DNA of 64,000 nt from Ampelomyces quisqualis (Eukaryota; Ascomycota; Dothideomycetes; Pleosporales; Phaeosphaeriaceae). The notes beneath the pieces were generated by a model. The model was not told the DNA's origin. It saw only the letters and a program-made list of their open reading frames with translations, and ran no database searches. The translations under genes and the position numbers were made by a program. Numbering within the stretch: position 1 is the first letter of the stretch; each line of letters begins with the position of its first letter. The stretch is from positions 1,984,001 through 2,048,000 of the forward strand of contig JAGTXZ010000021.1 in NCBI GenBank assembly GCA_018398575.1. Reading direction: 5' to 3'. Below, in pieces: positions 44,341 through 56,350 of the stretch.

Positions 44341-45870
44341 TTAGGTTAAGCCCATGATGTCTAGACTTCCCCACTCCCTGTACTTTGGCTTTCCTTGGCC
44401 TCCTCTTCTCCTGCCTACGCCACGAGCTGTGTCAGCATCATCTTCCAATTCCAGCCTGCCGCATGCTGCGACCAACACACTCCCGCTGTGATGGACCATA
44501 GTCCCAACAACAGGCATACTTCCATCCCCAATTTGCACCACCTCGTCCGGCTCCACAGCACCCTCTTTCAAGTACGGATCACGCCACACTCTAACCATTC
44601 CATCCGTCCCACCCGCCCACACTTCATGCGCCCTCCCCTCAACATCATGCACGGACGCGCCTGCACCCCAAACATCGAACCCCAATTTCTGCTTGGTCCG
44701 CGCCATGCGACAGCTACAATAAGCCAGGGCGATTTTGAAATTCCGCACATCGTAAACGAGAAGCGCGTCGGACATGCGTTCGGCAACGTACAAGTACGCA
44801 CCGCACGGGCTGTACTGCAGACTTGACACGCCGTCGCCCAGGGCATCGTGCGATGGAGCCGTGGCGCGCATCTTCTTCCCGTTCAGCGTGCCGGGCAGGT
44901 CGAATGTCGTGACTTCCTGTCCGCTCAGCGCGTCGTAGATGCCTACGTGGCGCGTGCGCGCGCCGGCAGCGAGCATGCCGCCCGAGGCGAATGTACTCGG
45001 CGGGGACAAGGACAGTGCGGAAATCCAGCCTTTGAAGCCGCGGCCGCCGCCTTTGAGTTTGGTGCGGGTGGCGGGGATGGTGTGGATGGTGTGGATGGGG
45101 GCGGCGGCGTGTTCGAGGTCAAAGGTTGCGATGGCGTTTTGGTGGCTGGCGAAGAAGTGCGTGCCTGAGTGGGTGTACATGAGGCTCAGCGGGGCGGAAA
45201 CGACTTCGGTGAGGGGGTTGATGAGTTTGTAGGATGTTAGGGGCGTGGCGATATTGACGGGCTTGTCGGGGGACGTGGTGGGGTTGGGGTTGTTGATATC
45301 CCAGAGCGCGTTGTGTAGGGTGATGTATCTGTCTCGTCGGCTGATAAGCACCTGTGTGCTGTTGGCGTCGTTGACGTCGAAGTGTGGATTGGCAGCAAAG
45401 GCCCAGATTGGATCCGATGAAGCTAGTTGGGAGTATGGTTTGAGTGGGCGAGGACTATCCTCGGCTTGGATACTGGTGTCGATGGGGTAGACGGAGAAAG
45501 AGCGGTTCAAGTCGGATGTGAAGATGCAGGTCCCGTCTGGAGACAATTGCGTCTCTTGGATGCAACTCATATAGTTGTGCACCTCCGATTTATGCGAGCT
45601 GCCAGTACTGCGGTCATCACTACTGGTTTCGGAAGGGCTGTCCGATTCTGTGCCTGAAGCTTGCGAGTGTGTCTCCTGGTCCAGCCCTCGTTGTCGGATT
45701 TCTAGTTCGATCTTGATTTCCTTCTCTTCATGCAGCGGTCCTCTTTCCGTGCCCTCCACCACCTCACAACTACCTTCATTCCCTCCATTTTCCGGCTCTT
45801 GCTCTGCCTGCGACTGATGCAGTACTCTTGTGCTTGCCAAACAATGCGCAGACAGACATGGTTTACTCAT
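44341..45870 (-). CDS. TCAB1/WRAP53-like WD40 protein (Swt21 type)
   Basis: Single exon, 509 residues. N-terminal 90 residues acidic and Ser-rich. Then a propeller whose first blade reads IQETQLSPDGTCIFTSDLNR (TCAB1/Swt21 hallmark), SSDPIWAFAANPHFD, LTEVVSAPLSLMYTHSGTHF, GWISALSLSPPS, GVSSLQYSPCGAYLYVAER, GTDGMVRVWRDPY. Animal TCAB1 binds scaRNAs and telomerase RNA; yeast Swt21 is linked to snRNP/splicing. Which role applies here cannot be read from sequence. It has a 212-base divergent promoter with the carrier gene to the right. Confidence 0.82.
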   Translation of the reverse strand: MSKPCLSAHCLASTRVLHQSQAEQEPENGGNEGSCEVVEGTERGPLHEEKEIKIELEIRQRGLDQETHSQASGTESDSPSETSSDDRSTGSSHKSEVHNYMSCIQETQLSPDGTCIFTSDLNRSFSVYPIDTSIQAEDSPRPLKPYSQLASSDPIWAFAANPHFDVNDANSTQVLISRRDRYITLHNALWDINNPNPTTSPDKPVNIATPLTSYKLINPLTEVVSAPLSLMYTHSGTHFFASHQNAIATFDLEHAAAPIHTIHTIPATRTKLKGGGRGFKGWISALSLSPPSTFASGGMLAAGARTRHVGIYDALSGQEVTTFDLPGTLNGKKMRATAPSHDALGDGVSSLQYSPCGAYLYVAERMSDALLVYDVRNFKIALAYCSCRMARTKQKLGFDVWGAGASVHDVEGRAHEVWAGGTDGMVRVWRDPYLKEGAVEPDEVVQIGDGSMPVVGTMVHHSGSVLVAACGRLELEDDADTARGVGRRRGGQGKPKYREWGSLDIMGLT

Positions 45871-46082
45871 AACCCGAAGTCCAGCATGTCTGTCAGACTA
45901 CGGAGGCGACCGTAGCTGATCAGGGAACAGTTTCCCAGGATTATGGAGAAAAGCCGATGTTGGCGTCGTCGTCGTGGTTAGATTAGCGTTGCGAAGCCCT
46001 AGCTTGAGCACAGGCCATGTCGAACGAAAGTACATGATCGCTGCTTCCGATCGCCGCAGACCCACGCGTCTTCTCGTCAATT

Positions 46083-47178
46083 ATGCAGCATGTCCTGGAG
46101 CCGGATAGCAGACGGGCGTGGATTGAGTCGCCCTATTTGCGGTCGCTCATAGTAAGTCAATTCAGTCTTCGCGCCTGTCGAAGGTGCCATTACTTTGAAG
46201 TAATGAGCTTGTCACGTGTGGTATTTCATGACGCCGCGAGGCCTCTCACGGTCAATGCAAACAAGTTCCTGCAGAGTTTGCAATTTCAGTGTCATTAGAA
46301 GTCGTCCTGATTTATGTGTTAATGTGTGGCAGGCAGGCGGCTTAGCAGGCACAACGGTTGACCTCTCCCTCTACCCACTTGACACCCTCAAGACTCGACT
46401 ACAATCGAGCGCCGGTTTTGCTGCATCTGGAGCCTTCACAGGCATATATCGCGGTGTTGGCAGTGCGATTGTCGGATCAGCACCCGGAGCAGCCCTCTTC
46501 TTCATCACATATGACTCGATAAAACGATCACTCGCACAACCACAAACATCCGTACAATATAATGCAGAGGGCAGGCCTTACAAGGAGGATGTTATGGACT
46601 CTGGCAACCAGGCTTTGGTACACATGCTGGCTGCCAGCCTTGGTGAAGTAGCTGCGTGTGCTGTTCGCGTACCGACCGAGGTCGTCAAACAGCGAGCACA
46701 AGCCAGCCAGCACCCGTCTTCGCTCTCAGCGTTGACGCACATTTTGAACCAACGGCATGTGCGTGGACCTGCGCACGTTTGGAATGAGCTCTATCGCGGC
46801 TGGTCAATAACCATCATCCGGGAAGTACCCTTCACCATCATCCAATTCCCGCTCTGGGAAGCCATGAAGCGATATCGATGTAGTCAGACTGGACGAAACC
46901 AAGTCACTGGTTTGGAGGGAGGCTTGCTCGGTTCCGTGGCTGGCGCTGTGGCCGCGGGTTTGACCACTCCTCTCGATGTACTCAAAACGCGGATGATGCT
47001 TGCAAAGGAGAAGCAACCAATGGCCGTCATGCTGTCGGAAATTCTGAAAGAGTCTGGGCCGAGAGCTTTCTTTGCCGGCATAGGACCAAGAATTGGCTGG
47101 ATCAGTGTCGGCGGTGCAATATTTTTGGGAAGCTATCAATGGGCGAGCAATGCATTGGGTGGAGTTGAGGGGTCATGA
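46083..47178 (+). CDS. PET8: Mitochondrial S-adenosylmethionine carrier
   Basis: Inner-membrane carrier importing S-adenosylmethionine into mitochondria. Exon 46083-46151 (MQHVLEPDSRRAWIESPYLR to SLI) joins exon 46333-47178 over a 181-base intron, giving 304 residues, the normal carrier length. Three repeats have the signature Px[DE]xx[KR]: YPLDTLKTRLQ, VPTEVVKQRAQ and TPLDVLKTRMM. FTGIYRGVGSAIVGSAPGAA and LGSYQWA are typical of SAM carriers. Models that start inside the long intron would add a false N-terminus. This is the last intact gene before the AT-rich block. Confidence 0.93.
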
Positions 47179-48728
47179 GTATTGGTTTTGACAACTAACG
47201 CAAGACTACAATCAAATCGTGCCTAGTATATTGGTATGTGAGCGGCTCCTGATCATCTCCACCTACGGTGTGTTACAACCGATTGTTATGCGACCAGAGT
47301 TGCATCTACTAGGACAAAACATTCTCTCCACACGAAAAGCACATACAGGATCTGTTACTACCCACCTCGAGGCGACATGTATTTCTGTTGAAGCTGAGCG
47401 AAACTATATATGAGAAGAGTAGTAAGTGAAAAGGTTAGATCACTTGTTTTGTTCCATGTAAGGAAAGATCAGATCAAATACACTATGCTTAGAATTAGCT
47501 TAATTAGACAAGCTAATCCTAAATAGACTCTTATTTCCCCTGTAACATACTTAGATATTATATGTAATAATCTATAATTAAGCTAGTTTAACTACTCTAC
47601 TAGTATAGTTCTAGGCGTACTTATTGTATAGATATACTCTATTTACTATATTATAGTAAAGTAATATAAGATATTACTCTAAAGAATACTTATATATAGC
47701 TAAGTCTCTAAGAGTATATATAATATATAATAGCTAAAGAGCTATTAGAGAATAACAAACCTATACTATTAATAATAGTATATTTAATTCTATATTTTGC
47801 GTATACTAGGCCTAAGAAGTAAATAATACTTTACTATATATAGTAACTAATAACAACTCTAAATTTCTATTACTCTAGACCTTAGAAAGCTATATACTTA
47901 TATATATACCTATACTCTTTTATAGTTATTATAACCTAAGAATTAGAGAAATAGAATAGTTAAATATATATTTAGAAAGCTACTATAGTTAAACCTAGAA
48001 TATAATTAATATTAATTCTAAAACTAGAGAGCTAGTAGCTTAAAGTAGAGATTAGAAAATTAGATTAGAAGACTATATAGTATTTCTAAAGAATCTAGAT
48101 TAATACCTACTAGGAAAGAAGAAGAAGAACTAAGAAGACTTTAAGAACTAAGATAATAATAAGAGAAGTAGAATGTAACCTATAGCTAAAGCTATATTAG
48201 GTTAAATAATATATAAAGTTATTATACTCTATAAAATATATTACCTACTAAATAAATTTTAAAGTATAGATAAAAAGAATAGCTAAGATTAGATTGTATA
48301 AGATATTAGAATAAGTAGTTAAAAAGAAAAGAAAACTAAATATTACTTAGACTAGTTAACGCTAAAATAACGCTAACGTTATTATAATATCTACTTATTA
48401 ACAGCCTAAGTCTAACTCTCGCGCAGCAGCCCTGCACTACCTGTAATTTTCGCAAAGCGACTGTCTATACTGCCTCTACCTTCTTCTTTTGCTTAGAAGA
48501 ATTAATCTGTTCTGTAGCTCTTGTAGTAGTTGTGTAAATTTGTTGTTTTCTGTCTATGCGCGCTTTTTTCGTCTAAAAGCTTAGACCTTAAAGCTGTAAG
48601 TATACGCACGTAATACAACACGCATATAACATAATACGCACGTAATATATATACACGCACGTAACACGTATATATATATATAGTATATACACGTTATATA
48701 TTATATATTTGTACGTATATATATACAA

Positions 48729-49268
<540 letters not shown>

Positions 49269-49305
49269 GTAAGTTATTCTATTAGCTACTAGCTATTATT
49301 AAATA

Positions 49306-49424
49306 GAGTATATAACTTAAGTATATTAAGATATTCTAAGAGTATATAACTTAAGTATATTAAGATATTCTAAGAGTATATAACTTTAGTATATTAAGAT
49401 ATTCTAAGAGTATATAACTCTAGT
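49306..49424. repeat. 34-bp tandem repeat, 3.5 copies
   Basis: Units start with GAGTATATAAC at 49306, 49340, 49374 and 49408, exactly 34 bases apart. Confidence 0.92.
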
Positions 49425-49742
49425 ATAACATAACACTTTTTAGGTATACTAGTATTAAATAATACTCTAGAGTCTAATACTAAATAGTTACCTATTATAA
49501 TAGAATAAAAAGTAGCTATTCTATTATAATAAAAGTAGCTATTATAATATAAGAAAAAGTAGGCTATAGTACTAGATAGGTTAGAATTAGAGTAGTATCT
49601 ACTTTTATTAAATTCTAGCTCTAGCTATTTATATATTAGCGTAATAAGATACTTTACTTAATTATAGACTTTATATTTAGCTATTTAATAATCTATAAAT
49701 TACTTTATTAATATTAGTATTTAGTAATATACTACTAAATTA

Positions 49743-50545
49743 GAAGATAGGTACTTTTAGAACTTTATTAATACTAGTCTAAATTAAGTAATCTTTAGAC
49801 TATTAGAAAGTAGCTATATAGGCCTATAATACTATAATAGATTATTAAGTCTTAACTCTACTAGATTTAAAAGTAGAGAGAATTTATTTACTAGCCTAAA
49901 AGTAGCTATTATAATAAAATAAAAAGTAGCTATTCTACTAGATCTAGTAACTCTATTAAAACTATTAAATAGCTATCTAGATACTAATAGTAGAAAAAAA
50001 AGAAAAAAAATTAAGAAGTAGGCTAACTTTTATAAATTATCTAGTTAGCTTACTAAGTACTATCTACTAGTAGACTACTTTATTAAAGGCGTAAGCTAAC
50101 TAAACTAATTCTTAATTCTATCTTTAAAACTAACTTAAAAAACTCTTATTCTAAAGTAATAATATAGACGTATTCTAAAAGAATATAACCTAATTCTTAT
50201 AGTAGTAAATAAGTACCTAACTAGGGTAATTAGTTTCTTCTTAATAGCTTAAGCAATATTAGTGCTAGAAAGATCTTTAGTAAGCTATTCTATAGCTCTA
50301 TATTAGGGCTACGCACAGACGCAAAGATTACCTAAAACAGACTAGTATTTGCTAAGATAACGCTAAAATAACAGGTAGGTACCTTAACCTAACCTAATTA
50401 GTAGGTTGCCTTATAACTTTGTTAATACTAGTCTAAATTAGGAAATTTTTAATTAGTTATAAGGCAGCTATTTAGATTTATAAAATTATAATAGAAAACT
50501 AAGCCTTAACTCTACTAGATTTAAAAGTAAAGACAACCTATTTAC
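49743..50545. repeat. Direct repeat pair, about 140-150 bases each
   Basis: 49743-49893 and 50405-50545 share TTAATACTAGTCTAAATTA, TCTACTAGATTTAAAAGTA and TTTACTAGCCTA in the same order, diverged mainly by C/T and G/A differences. Confidence 0.7.
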
Positions 50546-50584
50546 TAGCCTACTAATTCTTAATAAATATTAACTTTTTAAAAA

Positions 50585-50805
50585 TTCTAAAAGAATATAA
50601 CCTTTTTAAAAAGTCTAAAAGAATATAAACTTATTTAAAATTCTAAAAGAATATAAACTAATTTTAAAAGAATATAAACTTATTCTAAAAGAATATAGAC
50701 TTATTCTAAAAGAATATAGACTTATTCTAAAAGAATATAGACTTATTCTAAAAGAATATAGACTTATTCTAAAAGAATATATACTTATTCTAAGAGACTA
50801 GAAAC
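50585..50805. repeat. 21-bp tandem repeat array
   Basis: ATTCTAAAAGAATATAGACT plus T repeats at 21-base spacing, perfect in the centre (50680-50780) and degenerate at the edges. Confidence 0.9.
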
Positions 50806-50999
50806 TTATTCTAGAAAAGTAAAAACTAGTTTTAAAATAATAGAGACTTAATTAAAATAACTTAGTATAAGTACTATATTAATTCTTTTACTTCTTTTCT
50901 TTATATAGAATTACTTAAGAACTTTACTTAAAATATATATATTTTATTTATATATTATACTTAAGTATATATATCTCTAAGACTTATAATTTATTAAGC

Positions 51000-51160
51000 T
51001 ATTTAGTATTACTAAATATATATATACAGTATTACTAAATATAAATATAAAGTATTACTAAATATAAATATATAGTATAACTAAATATAGATATTAAGTA
51101 TAGCTAAAAATAAATATAGAGTATTACTAATCTTAAATTTATAACATTATTAAATATATA
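51000..51160. repeat. Degenerate ~30-bp tandem repeat
   Basis: Units of AGTATTACTAAATATAAATA with variations, about five copies. Confidence 0.7.
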
Positions 51161-53459
51161 TAAAAGGTGTTTTTTTACTTAGTATTCTGTATTAGACCTA
51201 ATTACCTTGTTAATTTTCTTTACTTACTAATTAATATTAAAACATTTTACTCTTAGCTAATTACCTGGCATCTACTTATTAACAGCCTAAGTCTAACTCC
51301 TGCGTAGTAGCCCTGCACTACCTGTAATTTTTGCAAAGCAACTATCTATACTACTACTACAATCCTATCTAATTTTTAAGTCCTAAATCTTTCTGTGTCT
51401 TTTGCAAAATAGGTGCAAAGATATTATTTTTTGTCTATGCCTTTTATTTGCTAGACTGCACAGACTAGTATTTCTATATAGTCTGCGTTAGATTATTAAT
51501 TTGCTATTTCCCTTTAGTTTCTTTAGGTGTAAGCCTCTTTTTTCTGTTCTTATAGTCTATACGTTTAGTTTTTTTCTACTACGCACCTATAATAGCTTTA
51601 CGTTGTGTAAATAATTTTACACCTCTTACGTTTACTTAGGTTATAAGTTAACTATCTTCTGCAGTCTTTTATACAACTTGTTAGCAGTATTTAGCTTTGT
51701 TAAAGTTCTATACTAACTGTCTAGGCGCGTTTTACTAGCCTTGTATTTCCTGCACTGCAGTTTATATTCTCTATCTAACCTGTAATATATATTTAACACT
51801 AACTAGGTTACTTAAATAGGCTGCTATAAACGCATACAGCTAGCTTCCTAAACTGTAATTAATCTATAGGCAACATAGCGCGCTTATATAGTTTTCTTTA
51901 TTTGTTAGACTTCTATAGCTGTTATAGCTTCTTTCTCCTCTAATCTCTTACTCTAGCTATCTACACAGTCTTTACAGCTAAGTCTTGTAATTTCTTTATC
52001 TTCTTCTTGTTTACTTACAGTCTATTTATTCTTTTTACTATCTTCTTTAACCTTGTTCTAAAACGCTTAACTGCTTCTATAGGCTAGTTCTACTCTTCTA
52101 GTAGTTGTACAGGCTCTACTTGCTAATATACAGCCTGCCTCTTTAGCTATATAGCCTATAACTCTACTTGTATAACTACCTGCGCCTCTACTCTTAAATA
52201 TAGATTACTATAATCTTAGTGCTCTATAGTTCTAGTGTTTGTATTGTAAAGCTGTTTACTAGATTATAGAGCGCTAATCTACTTTATTTGTATTAAGTCT
52301 ATAATATACTCTTTACTATAACAATAGAATAGTTACGCTTTTTATATTCTTGTTGCTTTTACGCTATCTATATAGACTCTTCTATAACGCTACGCTAGAC
52401 GTAAGAGCCTTTTGTAAAGATCTATAAGCTTATAATTCTGCCTTTACATTTATATTAGTAGACTACATAGCTATAGATAGAGGGGCGCGCAGGCTAGGTA
52501 TATAGATATTTTAGATCTATAGTGCCCTTTACTATTGCAGTAGCCTATTATAGGAGTTAGAAGGTACTCTGCTATAGTACGTATAGCTGTATTTCTACAA
52601 TCTCTAGTTTACTGCTTCTATACGCTAGTAACAGAATCTGTACTTCTACTTTAATATTCTTTACAGCCTAACAGATATACTGTATAATATACGCAACCTG
52701 TATATTAAGCTCTACTACACTATATAGAAGCGTTTAGTAACTGTAAGTACTAATACGCGTATTATTCTAACCTCTTGCCTAACTATTACTATAGAAACTA
52801 GTCTAGATTAGCGTTAAGAAAACGCGCCTACTAGTAATAAGCTTAGTTTAGTTATTCTAGATATAGCTGCTATAGAAACAACTTGCCTAATTATTCTTAC
52901 AGCCTGCAACTTAAGTACGCTTTACTGTATTAATACTCTATACTTATCCTATATGTCTTTATATTATGTACTTATGTTTCTATATAGAGATAAGGGGTAG
53001 TACCTAGGAATAAAGCTTTATAATTAGAATAGCGTCTGTTTAAATAACTTGCTTACGCAGTAAATGTATTACTAGTATTACTTATATTATTAACCTAGCT
53101 ATATATCTGTCCTATTTATATATTATAGACTATTCTAGTAGTATATTATTAATATCTAGGCTATTCTTAACTAGAGTTAGCTGCGTTAGATTTAGGACAA
53201 TTAGAAAACGCTTTATTTAGAACTATATAGTAGGGTTACAGACGCTCTTACCTGTAAGAATACTGCTATTATTCTAGTTAGGCACTGTATTATCCTTCTA
53301 TTGTCTTATATTAGGAGTTTCTAGTTTATAAGCCTTTGCTATTAAAATTCTATAGCTGTTGTTTACTGTTATAGACAGGCTACTTTGTTTATTACCTTTA
53401 CAGCTAGTCTATACTAGGTTAAAGTAATACGCAAACTGCGACTAGGTTAGACTAGTCTT

Positions 53460-53720
53460 AATAGACCTAATCTGATTTATTACGCCTTCTATTTGAAGTT
53501 GCAAGAGCTTCTTTAGGACGTTAAAAACAGAATGTTTGGCCTGTATATTAGCTATGTGTACACAATTAAATACTAGAAACAGAGTTTACTCTATATACAT
53601 TTGCTCCTGTTTTTAGCTTCTGCAACTTAGGACGCCTTTATAATGCCTACTTATATTAACAATTATATATCTACTAAGATTTCTTCTTTAGAAACAGATC
53701 TATATAGTATTTTAATAGCT
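53460..53720 (+). pseudogene. Helitron Rep (HUH) domain relic
   Basis: Reading FGLYISYVYTIKY, stop, KQSLLYIHLLLFL corresponds to the rolling-circle initiator motif usually written EYQKRGLPHIHLL. Changes CAG to TAG, CCC to CTC and CAC to TAT destroy the first HUH histidine. Confidence 0.75.
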
Positions 53721-55039
53721 ATTATAAAATAATATATACTTTACAGTCCTTGCAGTAAGTTTAATCCTAACGCTCTATATATAGTGTAACGTCTAGAAAG
53801 TCTTTTGCTAATCTATAGTAAGCATTTTCTTATATAGTTTTTTCTAGTTATAGTTGTAAAAGAGAATAGATACTTAACATATATACGCTGTAATAACAGT
53901 TAGACCTTAAGTGTGCAATATAAAGGCTATATAGTCTATCTTAACAATAGATAGGTTATCCTCTATTACTTGTAATTTCTCCTTAAGTACGCTGCCTATA
54001 TTAACGTTAAAGTTTTTAGAACTGTATATACTATAAAATACATTTACAAGTATATTTATAAGGGTACAGACTATATAGTTTTAAGCGTCTTAGATAATAA
54101 CAAGGTTAAATAGTACTTAAACAGCTGTTATATTAGTCTTTCTAAGGCTTTCTAGCGCATAATAGAGTATCTAGTCTATAAAGAGTTTTCTTTAATTATT
54201 TCTTTAGCTGTACACTTGCCTAATTAGTAAAGTATTACTTTTTCTAAGAACGCTATACCTGTAGAGCTAGCAGACAGGCTTACTTGCGCTAATACTACGT
54301 TAATAGCGTTCTTTAAGTTTAACGCTAAGAATGTTACATCCTACAACGTGCTGTATTAGAACTTTTCTAGTTTACACGTGTAGTCTACAGCCTGTAAATT
54401 ATAGTCTATTAGGTAACGCAAGCAGGCTATTAGACGTATATACTTTTGTAGTCTAGCGTAAAGTAAACGCTACTACCTATAGTTGTTACTTATAGTAGTG
54501 CAAGGCTCTACAAGCTTTGCAGATCTAAGAACTTTAAATAGAGTTAAGTACTCTACTTTCTAGGCTGCAGCAATTGCAAGAGGGCTGTTATAGAATAATA
54601 GAGACTAAATTACATGCTTTTAAGAGGTAGCTGTTTTTGCTATAGGCTAAGCTTTGTGTTTACTTTTTGTTTCTGCTCTGTTACACAGTCTATTAACTAA
54701 TTCTTCTACTATTTAGAACTAGTTTAAAACAGATCTGTGTAATAATTTGCAGGCAGCTGCTATAGCTCTGTAAGTATCTTTTATACCTACTACGCATATT
54801 AATTATAGTCTGTATCTTATTAAAGGCCTGCTTACTAAGAATAGTAAGAGACTTACTAAATACAGCTTGCCTAAGTATTAATATACTTAGGCTAAGCAGT
54901 CTAGAAATTAGCTGCTTGCTGCTAAGTTAGCCTATAATTAGGATAAAGAAGATGTTATATTCTAGAACACGTATAGTAGGCTAAATCTAGATTAGCTTGC
55001 AGTTTTTATAGCTGTAACTTTAGCTATTGCTACTTCTCT

Positions 55040-56350
55040 GTAGACTGCGCATTTCTTTGTATAAGGTCCTGCTAGAACTAGAAAGACGTATCTCTAGTAG
55101 TGTCTCTATGCGTATTATTAGTTCTAGAGCTATATTGTTCTGTATATAGCCTCTTCTAGGATTGCTACTATTTTGCTGCCTAGTAGATAGACTGTACACT
55201 TCTATTTCTATATCTCTCTTAAAATACATAAGAGTTCTCTCTGTAGGATATCTTTAAATTCTAATATAAGAGAGCTTTTATAGCTTGCTACTCTTGTTAT
55301 ATAGGATAAAGTACTTATACAGCACTATTACTACTTTAAAGCAGTAGACTAGACACTTTAGAATATCTACAGCTATATAGATCTTTTTAGCAGACTGCTA
55401 CTTATTATAGGTAGGGATTTTGCGTAGATTCTACTTGTTATTTGTAAAGGCTAGTAGCTAGCTGTTGTTAACGTATGTCTGTAGAAGTCTATCTATATCT
55501 AGCCTTCTCTAACTATTCTACACTTGCGCTAGAATATACAAGTGCTTTCTAGAGCTAAAAACTTGTAATTTGCGTAGTAGACGCGTACGTTAGCTACAGC
55601 CTAGGGTAATAGACTAGTTAAAATTCTACTCTAGATATAAGTGTTTTATAATAAGGCGCCTTTTCTAGCTTATATATATCTGCCTAATATTATTGCAACT
55701 GCTAATATAGACTCTCTACAGCTTGCTAGTTGTGCAATATTAGCTATACAGAACAATAATATTGTAGCTATAAATAGTTCTATGCTTATAGGCTTCTTAG
55801 GTATAGCTGTAGAGCTGCTGGCTATAGATCGCGCAGATATTAAGGACCCTATAGCCTAGGATATTTCTTCTGCTAAGGTGTTACAGTCTTTTAAGCCTTC
55901 TAGTTTACTACCTTTAAGGCTGTTACTAAAAGTAAAGGCTCTTGTTATTCTTTTATAAAACCTCTACTCTAAGGAAGGCCTGTGTAACAGTACTTAACTT
56001 ACTATTTTATAGATAAGTCTTTGTATTTTAGAAGCTTAGATTCTTTTAAGTAAATTTGCAGGTTAGTTTTAGCTTATACCCTGTATAAAACTTACCTCTA
56101 TAGACAGCAAATTGCTATTTATTATTTCTAGGATTTAGTTTCTAGTCTGTCTGTCTTTTGCTATTACTATAAATAAGTTGTAGAGGTAGTTACTTTCTGT
56201 TACAGGTGTAGATCTACGCTATGCAGTTTTTATATATAGGCAACTCTATATTGCTTTGTTGCGCATTACAACTGTTATAGGTCTTTGTCTTTTACTTCTA
56301 GCGCCTAAGTTACGCTTAGATACAGCCTGCACTATCTATAATATTATCTA
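55040..56350 (+). pseudogene. PIF1-like helicase relic of Helitron B
   Basis: Walker A region reads FFV, stop, GPARTRKTYL (ancestral GPAGTGKT), then YIVLYIASSRIATILLPS, RISLNSNIRELL and ATLVI, stop, DKV (ancestral IWDEV). The C-terminal part is FLAYIYLPNIIATANIDS, LPLRLLLKVKALVILL, GLCNSTQLTILQI and FAITINKLQRQLLSVTGVDL, as in Helitron helicases. All key glycines and several glutamines are mutated. Confidence 0.88.

Noticed and set aside
55641..55859. 72-codon intact ORF in the AT-rich block
   Set aside because: It is a stretch of the Helitron helicase that happens to lack a stop; not a separate gene.
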